From Stappia indica (GTDB lineage: Bacteria; Pseudomonadota; Alphaproteobacteria; Rhizobiales; Stappiaceae), in the NCBI RefSeq assembly GCF_001696535.1, contig NZ_MBQE01000006.1, forward strand, positions 62,001-126,000: a stretch of 64,000 bases of DNA, in the 5' to 3' direction. Below, one piece after another: positions 18,027 to 32,264 of the stretch. Under the pieces are notes generated by a model that did no database searches, was not told where the DNA came from, and worked only from the letters and a program-made list of their open reading frames with translations. How positions within the stretch are numbered: the stretch's first letter is position 1; the number at the start of each line of letters is the position of its first letter. The position numbers and the translations under genes are program-made.

Positions 18027-19433
18027 TCAGCGACGGACGAGGCGGGCGGCGAAGAAGCCGTCCATGCCGCCGTCCTGGCGCGGCTCGTGCGGCAGCGACA
18101 CCGGCAGGGTCCGCAAGTCGCCCTCGGCCGTGACGAGACCCGCAAAGCCGGTCTCCCCATCGGTGATCGGCAGGCGCGCGAAATCTGGATTGGCGGCGAG
18201 GAAGCGCGCGACGACGAGCTCTCCCTCCGCCGGCTCCAGCGAGCAGGTGCAGTAAACGAGGCGCCCGCCCGGCTTCAGCCATCCGCTCACCCGCTCCAAC
18301 AGGAGCGCCTGCGTGGCGGCAAGGCTCGCCACGTCCTCGGCCCGCCGGTTCCAGGCGACCTCCGGATGGCGGCGGATCGTGCCGGTCGCCGAACACGGCG
18401 CATCCAGCAGGATGGCGTCGAACGGCGCGGCGGGCTCGTAGTCGGCAAGATCGGCGGCCACCACCTCGGCGGCGAGGCTCAGCCTTGCAAGGTTCTGCGA
18501 GAGCCGCTCCAGGCGGCGGGCGGAAATGTCGATGGCGGTGACGCGGCCGCCGGCCGCGGCCAGCTGCGCGGTCTTGCCGCCGGGCGCCGCGCACAGGTCC
18601 GCAACCTGCATGCCCGCGACATCGCCGAGCAGCCGCGCCGGGATCGCGGCGGCCGCGTCCTGGACCCACCAGGCGCCGGCGTCATATCCCTCCAGCGCCT
18701 CGATGCGCCCGCCCGGACGGGCGAGCCGCACCGTATTGCCGCCGATGGCCGTCCCGCCGAGCCGTTCGGCCCAGCCTTGCGGGTCATCCTTGACGGTGAG
18801 ATCGAGATTGGGCTCCAGCAGGTGCATGCCGGCAAGGGCGAGCGCCGTCTCCTCGCCATAGGCCTTCTGCCAGCCGGCGAAAAGCCAGACCGGCGTGTTG
18901 CGCCAGGGCTGCGCGGTGGCGGCGAGCAGGTCCTCGCGCTCGGCCACCATCCGCCGCAGCACCGCGTTGACCAGCCCCTTGTAGCGCCGCGAGCGGTTGT
19001 CGGCATCGGCCAGCGCCACGGCGATGGCGACCGCTGCCCGGTCCGGCACTTCCATGAACAGCACCTGCGCGGCCGCGACATGCAGGATGTCGAGGACGAA
19101 GCCAGTCTTTTCCGGCACCGGACGCTCAAGCAGCCGGTCGATGATCGCGGAGATCTGTCCGCGCCGGCGCAGCGCCGTGCCCAGCATCGCCCGCACCAGG
19201 CCCCGGTCGCGGGCGATCAGCGCGGCAAAGCCGGAGTGACCGCCGGTCTCCTTCAACTCGTCGTCGAGCGGCCGGCGGCCGGTCACGACGCGGCCGAGGA
19301 TTTCCACCGCAACACGGCGCGCCGCCAGGCCCACCGTCGAGTGGTCCGGCTGGTAGCGGGTGCGCACGGGGCTGCCCCCCTGCCCCTTGCGGGGACGGGA
19401 ATTGCGCTCGCGCTTGTCGGTCTTGTCGCTCAC
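18027..19433 (-). CDS. rsmB: 16S rRNA m5C967 methyltransferase, RsmB family
   Basis: An RsmB-type protein of 468 residues from the chosen start. The N-terminal NusB-like RNA-binding domain (residues about 20-170) is followed by a SAM methyltransferase domain with ADLCAAPGGKT, DAPCSATGTIRRHP (one active-site Cys) and VYCTCSLEPAE (the second Cys). The start is taken as GTG at 19433, giving VSDKTDKRERN; a TTG at 19535 is open but adds an unlikely leader. In alphaproteobacteria this copy is one of several Nol1/Nop2/Sun paralogues, so the exact target base is an inference. It is read in the same direction as htpX. Confidence 0.93.
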   Translation of the reverse strand: MSDKTDKRERNSRPRKGQGGSPVRTRYQPDHSTVGLAARRVAVEILGRVVTGRRPLDDELKETGGHSGFAALIARDRGLVRAMLGTALRRRGQISAIIDRLLERPVPEKTGFVLDILHVAAAQVLFMEVPDRAAVAIAVALADADNRSRRYKGLVNAVLRRMVAEREDLLAATAQPWRNTPVWLFAGWQKAYGEETALALAGMHLLEPNLDLTVKDDPQGWAERLGGTAIGGNTVRLARPGGRIEALEGYDAGAWWVQDAAAAIPARLLGDVAGMQVADLCAAPGGKTAQLAAAGGRVTAIDISARRLERLSQNLARLSLAAEVVAADLADYEPAAPFDAILLDAPCSATGTIRRHPEVAWNRRAEDVASLAATQALLLERVSGWLKPGGRLVYCTCSLEPAEGELVVARFLAANPDFARLPITDGETGFAGLVTAEGDLRTLPVSLPHEPRQDGGMDGFFAARLVRR

Positions 19434-19538
19434 CGGCTCGGGTCGCCTCACGGGGCGGGCCGCGCGCGAAGCGCACGGCACCGCCGCATCAAAGAAAGGA
19501 AAGGCGGTATGCCCGCAAACGGCAGGCGACCACAACCC

Positions 19539-19568
19539 CTAAAGCAGAATGGCTCTAAAGCAGAGTGG
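19539..19568. repeat. Short tandem repeat upstream of rsmB
   Basis: CTAAAGCAGAATGG (19539-19552) is repeated as CTAAAGCAGAGTGG (19555-19568), one mismatch at a 16-base period. It lies in the 166-base htpX-rsmB gap and could be a binding site for a regulator of rsmB; no clear -35/-10 pair is visible. Confidence 0.4.
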
Positions 19569-19599
19569 CCGACGCTCGAAGGCGCGGCCGCAGCCGGCA

Positions 19600-20640
19600 T
19601 CAGCCCCAGGGACCGTTCCGGCCCGAACCTCCATCCGGGCTTCCGCCCGTGCTGCCGTCGTCGCGGCGGCGCGAGCGTCCCCACGGGCCAGGAGGATCGC
19701 TGCGCGAGGTCCCCTGGCCGACCGGGCCGCGAGCCTGCGAGGCGCTGGATGCGTAGTCGGCCCCGCTGCTGCGGGAATAGCCGCCGCCCCCGCCGCCCAT
19801 AGAGCCCGCCATCTCCTGCAGCGCGCGGATGCGGTTCTCGGTGTTGGGGTGGGTGGAGAACAGATTGTCCATCCGCTCGCCCGACAGCGGGTTGATGATG
19901 AACATGTGCGCGGTCGCCGGGTTGCGCTCCGCATCCGGATTGTGGACGCGCGCCGCGCCCCCGGCGATCTTGCCCAGCGCCGAGGCGAGCCAGATCGGGT
20001 TGCCGCAGATTTCCGCGCCCATGCGGTCGGCCGCGTATTCGCGCGTGCGGCTGATCGCCATCTGCACCAGCATCGCCGCAAGCGGGGCGACGATCATCGC
20101 GATCAGCACGCCGATGAAGCCGAGCGGATTGTTGTTCTCCCGGTTGCCGCCGAAGAAGAAGGCGAAATTGGCCAGCATCGAGATCGCACCGGCGATCGTC
20201 GCCGTCATGGTCATGATCAGCGTGTCGCGGTTCTTCACATGGGCGAGCTCGTGCGCCATCACGCCGGCGACCTCTTCCCGGGTCAGACTTTCCAGCAGGC
20301 CGGTGGTCGCGGCAACCGCCGCATTCTGCGGATTGCGGCCCGTGGCGAAGGCGTTCGGCTGCGGATTGTTGATGAGATAGACCTTCGGCATCGGCAGGTC
20401 GGCCCGCTCGGCCAGCTGCCGCACCATGTGGAACAGCTCCGGCGCCTGGCTCTCGTTGGCCTCCACCGCATGGTGCATGCGCAGCACCATCTTGTCGGAG
20501 TTCCAGTAGCTGAACAGGTTCATCGCCGCGGCGATGAGGAGCGCGATCATCATGCCCCCCTCGCCGCCGATCAGGAAGCCGACGCCCATGAACAGCGCCG
20601 TCATCGCGGCGAGGAGAAGTGCCGTGCGGAAGTAGTTCAT
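19600..20640 (-). CDS. htpX: Membrane zinc metalloprotease HtpX
   Basis: A 346-residue M48-family protease of the inner membrane that degrades misfolded membrane proteins. Two N-terminal membrane segments (about residues 6-22 and 32-46) are followed by the zinc site HELAH in [13 protein letters not shown] and the third ligand region REYAADRMG. Two further hydrophobic stretches lie between them. The last 60 residues are a Gly/Ser/Arg-rich tail that is disordered and common in alphaproteobacterial HtpX. The ATG at 20640 is conserved ([11 protein letters not shown]). It heads the leftward htpX-rsmB-heparinase-purH block. Confidence 0.96.
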   Translation of the reverse strand: MNYFRTALLLAAMTALFMGVGFLIGGEGGMMIALLIAAAMNLFSYWNSDKMVLRMHHAVEANESQAPELFHMVRQLAERADLPMPKVYLINNPQPNAFATGRNPQNAAVAATTGLLESLTREEVAGVMAHELAHVKNRDTLIMTMTATIAGAISMLANFAFFFGGNRENNNPLGFIGVLIAMIVAPLAAMLVQMAISRTREYAADRMGAEICGNPIWLASALGKIAGGAARVHNPDAERNPATAHMFIINPLSGERMDNLFSTHPNTENRIRALQEMAGSMGGGGGGYSRSSGADYASSASQARGPVGQGTSRSDPPGPWGRSRRRDDGSTGGSPDGGSGRNGPWG

Positions 20641-20790
20641 CTCACCTGCCTGTGTCGTGGGGCCAGTATGGCGACAGCTGCATCTTTGACCCTATATGTT
20701 GGCGGCAGCGCGATTTTCTGCAAGAGAGCAACGCGAGCCCACCGCAGGAAGACGGCCGAAACGGCCGGCCCGGACCGGAGCACGACGACA

Positions 20791-21036
20791 ATGACCGAGA
20801 CCGAAGACACCGCCATGACCCCGCACGCGGTCGCCGCAAACGACGATACGGCCCCGCAGCGCCGTTTCGAGGACCTGCCGCCGGCCGCCCAGCGGGCGCT
20901 TCAGGAAGCCGAGGCGCGCCGCCGCGAGATCGACGCCAAGGTCGATGCCCTGCCGCGCGAGATCGATGGGCGCGGCGGACTGGAGCCGACCCGCTACGAG
21001 GACTGGGAAATCAAGGGGATAGCCTGCGACTTCTGA
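20791..21036 (+). CDS. DUF1674 / SdhAF4-like small protein
   Basis: An 81-residue protein ending in the DUF1674 signature GGLEPTRYEDWEIKGIACDF. Mitochondrial and bacterial relatives (SDHAF4/Sdh8) bind the flavinylated SdhA subunit of succinate dehydrogenase during assembly. The N-terminal half is acidic and Ala/Glu-rich, as is usual. The ATG at 20791 has CGGAGC upstream. It is divergent from htpX with a 150-base gap. No sdh genes are in the window, so the role rests on family alone. Confidence 0.85.
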   Translation: MTETEDTAMTPHAVAANDDTAPQRRFEDLPPAAQRALQEAEARRREIDAKVDALPREIDGRGGLEPTRYEDWEIKGIACDF

Positions 21037-21249
21037 CCAGTGCCGGCGCCCGGGCCCGCGCCGCCTGCCGGTCTCGCGCATGATCGCGGCTTGGTTAATG
21101 AGGGATTTACCATCGGCGAATAGGCTTGGCGCCACAGCCGGTCCTCCGTCCGCCGTGCCCCACGGGGCGGCGGCACGGTCGACCTGACGTCAACGGGCCG
21201 GGAGGGCCGCCGCAGGGCTGGCGGGATCCCGGTGAATGGTTCGAGCCGA

Positions 21250-22482
21250 ATGTCTTCTGACGCCGCCCCCAAGGCCGCAAGGTCCGCTTCCCTGCCCTCC
21301 TCGAACCCGTTCGAGCGGCTGGCCGCGCTGATTGCCGATCTCGCACCGGGCATGGACCCGGTCGTGATGACCATCGGCGAGCCGCGCCATGCCGTGCCCG
21401 GCTTCGTCGCAGATGTCCTGGCCGGATCCATCGGCGACTTCAGCCGCTACCCCAACATTCGCGGCACCGATGCCTTCCGCGAATCGGTCGGGCGCTGGCT
21501 CGACACCCGCTACGGCCTCGGCGGCACGCTGGACATTGCCCGCGGCATCCTGCCGCTGAACGGCTCGCGCGAGGGCCTGACCTTCGCCGCCCTCGGCGCC
21601 CGCGATTATCTCGCGAAGGACACTCTCGCCAAGACGGGCGCCCGGCCGGCGGTCCTGATGCCCAATCCGTTCTACCAGACCTATGCCGCCGCGGCCCATG
21701 TCGCCGGCGCCGAGCTGGTCGCGCTCGATGCGCGCGCCGAGACCGGCTTCCTGCCCGATCTCGATGCGCTGTCGCCCGAGCTGCTCGACCGCACGGTGGC
21801 CTTCTACTACGCCTCGCCGGCCAATCCGCAGGGCGTTGCAGCGGACCTCGCCACCTGGCAACGGGTGATCGCGCTGGCCCGCCGCCACCGCTTCCTGGTG
21901 GTCGCCGACGAGTGCTACTCGGAGATCTACCGCGACGCACCGCCCGCCGGTGTTCTTGAGGCCGCCCATGCCATGGGCGAGGGCTTTGCCAATGTCGTCA
22001 GCATCAACTCGCTGTCGAAGCGCTCGAACCTCGCAGGCCTGCGCGTCGGCCTTGCCGCCGGCGATCCGGACTTCCTGGAAGCCTGGGCGCGCTTCCGCGG
22101 CCTTGCCGCGCCGCAGGTCTCCATGCCGCTGCAGGCGGTTGCTGCCGCCGCCTTTGCCGACGAGGCGCATGTCGCCGAGAACCGCCGGCTCTACAACGCG
22201 AAATACGACGTGGCGCAGAGCCTGCTGGCGCCGCTGTTCGGCCAGGTCGTGCCGCAGGCCGGTTTCTTCCTGTGGCTCGACGTCGCCCGCTGGGGTGGCG
22301 GCATCGAGGTCACCAGGCGGCTGTGGGCCGAGGCCGGCGTCAAGGTGCTGCCGGGCGCCTATCTGGCGATGGACGGGGCCTGCGGCAATCCGGGCGCGGA
22401 CTATATCCGCATCGCCCTCGTCGACGACGAGACGACCATCGGACGGGCGCTGTCCCGCGTGGTCGCGACATTGGGAGACTAG
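21250..22482 (+). CDS. Class I/II PLP aminotransferase, DapC-like
   Basis: A 410-residue fold-type I aminotransferase. The PLP lysine lies in NSLSKRSNLAGLRVG, and the conserved ADECYSEIYRD and YASPANPQG segments bind cofactor and substrate. The SLSKRSN sequence is characteristic of N-succinyl-LL-diaminopimelate aminotransferases (DapC) in the lysine and peptidoglycan pathway, but other specificities cannot be excluded. The start is taken at the ATG at 21250; a GTG at 21232 is in frame. It ends 3 bases before ftsK, a conserved pairing in related genomes, so the two are probably co-transcribed. Confidence 0.85.
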   Translation: MSSDAAPKAARSASLPSSNPFERLAALIADLAPGMDPVVMTIGEPRHAVPGFVADVLAGSIGDFSRYPNIRGTDAFRESVGRWLDTRYGLGGTLDIARGILPLNGSREGLTFAALGARDYLAKDTLAKTGARPAVLMPNPFYQTYAAAAHVAGAELVALDARAETGFLPDLDALSPELLDRTVAFYYASPANPQGVAADLATWQRVIALARRHRFLVVADECYSEIYRDAPPAGVLEAAHAMGEGFANVVSINSLSKRSNLAGLRVGLAAGDPDFLEAWARFRGLAAPQVSMPLQAVAAAAFADEAHVAENRRLYNAKYDVAQSLLAPLFGQVVPQAGFFLWLDVARWGGGIEVTRRLWAEAGVKVLPGAYLAMDGACGNPGADYIRIALVDDETTIGRALSRVVATLGD

Positions 22483-22485
22483 AGG

Positions 22486-25311
<2,826 letters not shown>

Positions 25312-25445
25312 CGGCGCGAGAAGCGCAGCCCGTGGCCCGTCGCAACTTTGCCACAGCTGCCTGATAGCGCAATTCTGACAATGGACGACAGGCGGCGCGC
25401 GCTTCCGCGAGCCGCCTTCCAGACCGAGCCGACGGAGCCGTTTCG

Positions 25446-26090
25446 ATGACCAGCATCGCCCGCCGCACCCTGCTTGCCCTTGCTGCCGCTGCTGCGGTCG
25501 GCCTTGCCGGCCTCGCGCCGGCCGGCGCCGCCGCACTGAGCTCGGAACAGAAGACCAAGCTTGCCGAGGTGAATTCCTACTTCAACTCGGTGAAGACCAT
25601 GCATGGCGACTTCATCCAGTTCGGCCCCAATGGCGAGCGGGCGGAAGGCAAGTTCTATCTCGCCCGCCCGGGCAAGATCCGCTTCTACTACAACCCGCCC
25701 TCCAAGGTGGACATCGTCGCCGACGGCAAGTCCGTCTCGGTCAAGGACCGCAAGCTCGCCACCCAGGACATCTGGCCGCTGAAGGAGACGCCGCTGCGCT
25801 TCCTGCTGGCGGAACGGATCAACCTGGAAGCGGATGCGGAAGTCGCCAGCGTCTCGGTCGAGCCGGATCTCGTCACCGTGGTGCTTGCCGACAATTCCAC
25901 CTTCGGCACCGGCAAGCTGACGCTGATCTTCGACGCCTCGACCACCGAGCTGAAGCAGTGGACCGTCACGGACGCGCAGGGCTACGACACGTCGGTGGCG
26001 ATCTACAACACTGCGGTGAACGGGCCGACCAACCCGAAGCTCTTCACCATCGACTACAACGCCAACCTGATGCAGCGCCGCGGCAACTGA
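25446..26090 (+). CDS. lolA: Outer-membrane lipoprotein carrier LolA
   Basis: A 214-residue periplasmic chaperone that carries lipoproteins from LolCDE to the outer membrane. The signal peptide is residues about 1-28 (twin Arg followed by Ala/Leu-rich core, AGA cut site), with no lipobox Cys. The mature part has the LolA fold: YFNSVKTMHGDFIQFGPNG, a GKFYLARPGKIRFYY strand and the later LTLIFDASTTELKQW. Family members with this sequence are annotated as outer-membrane lipoprotein carrier or DUF2092-like proteins. The ftsK-lolA order supports the call. Confidence 0.88.
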   Translation: MTSIARRTLLALAAAAAVGLAGLAPAGAAALSSEQKTKLAEVNSYFNSVKTMHGDFIQFGPNGERAEGKFYLARPGKIRFYYNPPSKVDIVADGKSVSVKDRKLATQDIWPLKETPLRFLLAERINLEADAEVASVSVEPDLVTVVLADNSTFGTGKLTLIFDASTTELKQWTVTDAQGYDTSVAIYNTAVNGPTNPKLFTIDYNANLMQRRGN

Positions 26091-26128
26091 CGCCCGGCGC
26101 TTGGCCCCTTCCTTCAGGCGCATCCCGC

Positions 26129-27154
26129 GTGAGCACAGCCGAGGCGACGGCACGACGGCCGGTCTTCGTCGAGATCCTCGAGCGGCTCGCCGCCCGGCGC
26201 GGCGCGCGCATCGAGACCGAGCCGCTCTACGGCTATGCCGGGGCGGTGATCGATGCGACCGGCCGGCGGCATTTCTTCAAGGGTACCCATTTCGACATCA
26301 ACCGGGCGGGCGCGGCAGCGCTTGCCCGCGACAAGGACTATGCCGGCCGCTTCCTGGCGGGTGCAGGGCTCGCGACGCCCCGCGGCGTGCTGCTGCACGG
26401 GGCGCGCCGCACCGTCCAGCTCTCCCTCAAGAATCCGTCCGTTGCCGCCCGCCTGCCGGACCGCGCCGCAGCCCACGCGTTCGCCCGTGAGGTCGGCTAT
26501 CCCCTCTTCGCCAAGCCGAACGAAGGCTCCGAAGGCGACGGGGTAACCCGCGTCGGCGATGCCGCCGCCCTCGACCTTGCGCTCGACACGCTGCTGGCGC
26601 TGCACGACCGGGTGCTGGTGCAGCAGGCGGCGAGCGGCGAGGACCTGCGCGTCGTCGTGCTCGACGGACAGGTCAAGGCCGCCTTCGCCCGCCGCCCGCT
26701 GTCGGTCACCGGCGACGGCGCCAGCCCGCTTTCCGCGCTGATCGCCGCCCGGCTTGCCGAGTTCGCCAGCGAGGGCAAGGGCGCACGCATCGCCGCCGAC
26801 GATCCCCGCATCCTCAGCGAGCTCGCCGCCTCGGGCTTCACGCCGGACAGCGTGCCGGCAAGGGGCGCGACAATCGCCCTGCTCGCCAACGCGAACCTCT
26901 CTACCGGCGGCAGCGCCAGCGACATCACCGACACGCTCGCTCCCGCCGCGGCCGACGCCGCGATCCGCGCCGCCGCCGCACTCGGCCTGCGCTTTGCCGG
27001 CGTCGACCTGCTCGTCGATCCCGCTGCACCGCCGGTCGTGCTGGAGGTCAACGCCGCCCCCGGCCTTGCCTATTTCCACCGCATGGGCGCGCAGGCCGCC
27101 ACCCGCGTGGAGGCGATCTACGCCGACTTGCTGGACGCACTGCTGGCGTCCTGA
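26129..27154 (+). CDS. ATP-grasp family ligase
   Basis: A 341-residue ATP-grasp protein. The fold is visible as an N-terminal lid (HFFKGTHFDINRAGA), the ATP-binding strand YPLFAKPNEGSEGDGV, the region RVLVQQAASGEDLRVVVLDG, and the Mg-binding end AGVDLLVDPAAPPVVLEVNAAPGL. This pattern matches cyanophycin-synthetase or D-Ala-D-Ala-ligase-like stand-alone domains that form amide bonds between a carboxylate and an amine. The substrate is unknown. The start is a GTG at 26129, as no ATG fits between the lolA stop (39 bases upstream) and the conserved core. Probably transcribed with lolA. Confidence 0.78.
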   Translation: MSTAEATARRPVFVEILERLAARRGARIETEPLYGYAGAVIDATGRRHFFKGTHFDINRAGAAALARDKDYAGRFLAGAGLATPRGVLLHGARRTVQLSLKNPSVAARLPDRAAAHAFAREVGYPLFAKPNEGSEGDGVTRVGDAAALDLALDTLLALHDRVLVQQAASGEDLRVVVLDGQVKAAFARRPLSVTGDGASPLSALIAARLAEFASEGKGARIAADDPRILSELAASGFTPDSVPARGATIALLANANLSTGGSASDITDTLAPAAADAAIRAAAALGLRFAGVDLLVDPAAPPVVLEVNAAPGLAYFHRMGAQAATRVEAIYADLLDALLAS

Positions 27155-27286
27155 GGGCTTTCCCCTTTCCCGCCATGAACGTCATCAGCTCATGGTGTCG
27201 AGCCAGCCTCCCGGTTCGGCTTTGAAGAGGGCGACGATCTTTGGCAAGTCGGCGGGGGAAAGCACATCGCCCGCCTCGCCCGCAGA

Positions 27287-27446
27287 GTGTCGTCCCGGTT
27301 TCGGCGCAGCCGAAGACCGGGAACCAGTAACCCCGAACGGTTCGGCTCAGGTCGCGAAGTTGCCGCCGCAAGGCCGCAGGTCGCTGCCTGCGCGCCGTCA
27401 TCCGCCCCGGCGGATACTGGACGCCTGCCTTCGCAGGCGTGACAGC
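27287..27446. repeat. Dispersed intergenic repeat, copy A
   Basis: About 160 bases, matched by 54674-54834. The first 55 and last 50 bases are nearly identical to copy B; the middle is diverged. It folds into two stems: TTCGGC/GCCGAA near 27300-27314 inside a CCCGG/CCGGG stem, and ACGCCTGC/GCAGGCGT (27421-27440). Stems are conserved while loop bases differ between copies (GCA against GAA; CTTC against CTGC). It lies in the 563-base non-coding gap between the ATP-grasp gene and acnA; the stretch 27155-27286 shows nothing else. Confidence 0.7.
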
Positions 27447-27545
27447 GCAGGAAGTGGCCAAGGCCGTCTCGCCTCACGCAAGCACGGCCCTCTCCTCTCG
27501 TCCTACCGGACGGCGCGAGGAAAGGCATCAACCTCCCCAAAAGCA

Positions 27546-27575
27546 AAAGGGCCGGCAATGCCGGCCCTTTCTTTT
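27546..27575. terminator. Bidirectional rho-independent terminator
   Basis: A perfect 11-base stem, AAAGGGCCGGC (27546-27556) and GCCGGCCCTTT (27560-27570), with loop AAT, followed by CTTTT on the plus strand and TTTTGCTTTT on the minus strand. It lies between the convergent ATP-grasp gene and acnA and can end both transcripts. Confidence 0.85.
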
Positions 27576-27617
27576 CGGATCACAGTGTCCGGGGAACGCG
27601 CTCTGGCGAGCCGGATG

Positions 27618-27687
27618 GTGTGGTTTTCGAGAACCGGAGCGCAGCGTACGTAAGGTACGTGAGCACCGGAAGCGCAGAAAACCGCAC
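27618..27687. repeat. REP-like palindromic element behind acnA
   Basis: A 70-base imperfect inverted repeat: GTGTGGTTTTC on the left faces GAAAACCGCAC on the right, with the centre GTACGTAAGGTAC. It also contains a near-direct repeat, GAGAACCGGAGCGCAG and GAGCACCGGAAGCGCAG. This architecture is typical of extragenic palindromic elements. It lies 30 bases past the acnA stop. Confidence 0.6.
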
Positions 27688-27717
27688 TAGACGGCCGTCA
27701 GAGTGCGTTCCTGCAGA

Positions 27718-30468
<2,751 letters not shown>

Positions 30469-30861
30469 GCTGGCGGTCCCCTTGTTGTCCTCGGGCGGAT
30501 GCGGCCCCACGGCCGCCTGTCGCCCGGAGAATTCGCATTCCCGGCGAAAGGCGTCGTCTTGGGATACGCCGCCGGCCGGGTTTGCCGTCTCGCGTCGGCG
30601 GACACTCGAGCGTGTCCGCGTGCGGGTTGGCGCCCGTATAGCGAATTTCCGCGCGCGGTGCCAGCGGTTAGCGGTGCGATCCCTCTCGTCAATATGGCGG
30701 TATGGCGAACCCTGCCAGGGGCCGGCAGCGACGCATTGCCGCTTGATCGCCGCTGGCCTGCATGCCATGCCTCGTCCTGCCGGACGCACGCGCCGTCCGG
30801 ACGCGAAAAACCGCAGCAGCCGGCCATCCACCGCCCGGCGCCTGCAGCAGATCCGGGGCCG
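30469..30861. promoter_or_regulatory. acnA-ccmA divergent intergenic region
   Basis: A 393-base gap that must hold the promoters of acnA (leftward) and the ccm operon (rightward). I see no protein-coding frame and no clear -35/-10 pair. The only structure noted is a small stem, GGACAC-TCGAGC-GTGTCC, at about 30599-30616. Confidence 0.4.
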
Positions 30862-31512
30862 ATGCGTCTTCTTGCCGAACAGCTTGCCTGCGACCGCGGA
30901 GGCCGCAGGGTCTTCGCCGGCCTGTCGCTCGCGATCTCCAGCGGCGAGGCCATGGTCGTCACCGGACCGAACGGCGTCGGCAAGTCCAGCCTGCTGCGCG
31001 TCCTGGCCGGCCTGGTGCCACCCGCTGAGGGCGCGATCCGGACAGAGGGCGGCGAGGCGGAAGCCGAACCTTTCGAGCACTGCCACTATGCCGGCCATCT
31101 CGACGCGGTGAAGCCGGCCTTGTCCGTCGTCGAGAACCTCGCCTTCTGGCGCGATTTCCTCGCCGGCCTGCCCGCCCTCGGCGGCCTGCCCCCGCGCGGC
31201 CCCGACGAGGCGCTGGAGTTGCTCGGCATCGGCCACGCGGCGGAGCTGCCGGCAGCCTACCTGTCCGCCGGCCAGCGGCGCCGGCTGGCGCTCGCCCGGC
31301 TTCTCACCATTCCCCGTCCCGTCTGGCTGCTCGACGAGCCGACCGCCGCGCTCGATGCCGCCTCGGAGGCGCAACTGACCGGACTGATGCGCGATCATGT
31401 CGCCGCCGGCGGCATCGTCATCGCTGCGACGCACCAGCCGCTCGGCCTGGACGGGCTGCTGAAGCTGCATCTCGAGGCGCCGGATGCGATGGCTGCGGAG
31501 GTCCCGGCATGA
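30862..31512 (+). CDS. ccmA: Haem exporter ATP-binding protein CcmA
   Basis: A 216-residue ABC ATPase that, with CcmB and CcmC, drives haem loading and release of CcmE in cytochrome c maturation. Walker A is GPNGVGKSSLL, the ABC signature LSAGQRRRLALARL and Walker B VWLLDEPTAALD. It is slightly longer than E. coli CcmA (about 205). The start at 30862 is the first ATG in front of the conserved MRLLAEQL. Its stop overlaps the ccmB start (ATGA), so translation is coupled. Confidence 0.94.
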   Translation: MRLLAEQLACDRGGRRVFAGLSLAISSGEAMVVTGPNGVGKSSLLRVLAGLVPPAEGAIRTEGGEAEAEPFEHCHYAGHLDAVKPALSVVENLAFWRDFLAGLPALGGLPPRGPDEALELLGIGHAAELPAAYLSAGQRRRLALARLLTIPRPVWLLDEPTAALDAASEAQLTGLMRDHVAAGGIVIAATHQPLGLDGLLKLHLEAPDAMAAEVPA

Positions 31513-32198
31513 GCGCGGCCGACCGTCCGCGCGGCTGGGTGGCCGCACTGTTCTCCCGCGAGCTGCGCCTGTCGCTGCGCTCGGGCGGCGGCGCGCTGAT
31601 CGGCGTACTGTTCTTCCTCGCCGTCGTCACGGTCATTCCCTTCGGCGTCGGCCCGGATCTCAACCTGCTCGCCCGCATCGGCCCCGCCGTGCTGTGGATC
31701 GGCGCCCTGCTCGCCACCCTGCTCGGCCTCGACCGACTGTTCCAGGCCGACCGCGACGACGGTTCGCTCGACCTTTTGCTGATGGCCGGCCGGCCGCTGG
31801 AGATCGTCGTGCTGATCAAGTGCCTCGCCCACTGGGCCGGCACCTGCCTGCCGCTGGTCGCCGCCGCACCTGTCCTGGCGATCTTCCTCAATTTGGAGCC
31901 GCTGGCCATCGGCGCAGTGACGCTGACGCTGGCCCTCGGCACCCCGGCGCTGACGCTGATCGGCGCGGTCGGCGCCGCGCTCACCGTCAGCCTGCGCCGC
32001 GGCGGGCTGCTGCTCGCCGTCCTCGTCGTGCCCTTCTCCATTCCGGTGCTGATCTTCGGGGTCAGCGCGGCCGGCGCGGCGGTCTCCGAGCCCGCCCCCT
32101 TCATGGCGCCGTTCCTCTACCTTTGCGCGGTGACGCTGATCACCGCCGTGGTCGGCCCGTTTGCCGCAGCGGCAGGCCTGCGGTTCTCGGCCGACTGA
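31509..32198 (+). CDS. ccmB: Haem exporter permease CcmB
   Basis: A 229-residue membrane protein with six hydrophobic segments, the permease partner of CcmA. Family features include FSRELRLSLRSGGGALIGVLFF at the N-terminus (shown here only as part of residues about 14-36) and LDRLFQADRDDGSLDLLL in the first cytoplasmic loop. The start overlaps the ccmA stop by four bases. A 66-base gap separates it from ccmC. Confidence 0.94.
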   Translation: MSAADRPRGWVAALFSRELRLSLRSGGGALIGVLFFLAVVTVIPFGVGPDLNLLARIGPAVLWIGALLATLLGLDRLFQADRDDGSLDLLLMAGRPLEIVVLIKCLAHWAGTCLPLVAAAPVLAIFLNLEPLAIGAVTLTLALGTPALTLIGAVGAALTVSLRRGGLLLAVLVVPFSIPVLIFGVSAAGAAVSEPAPFMAPFLYLCAVTLITAVVGPFAAAAGLRFSAD

Positions 32199-32264
32199 CG
32201 CCCGCGCAAAGGTGTCGCATTCTCCCCGATTGAAAGCCGGCCCCTGCGACATTAGAACAGGTCC

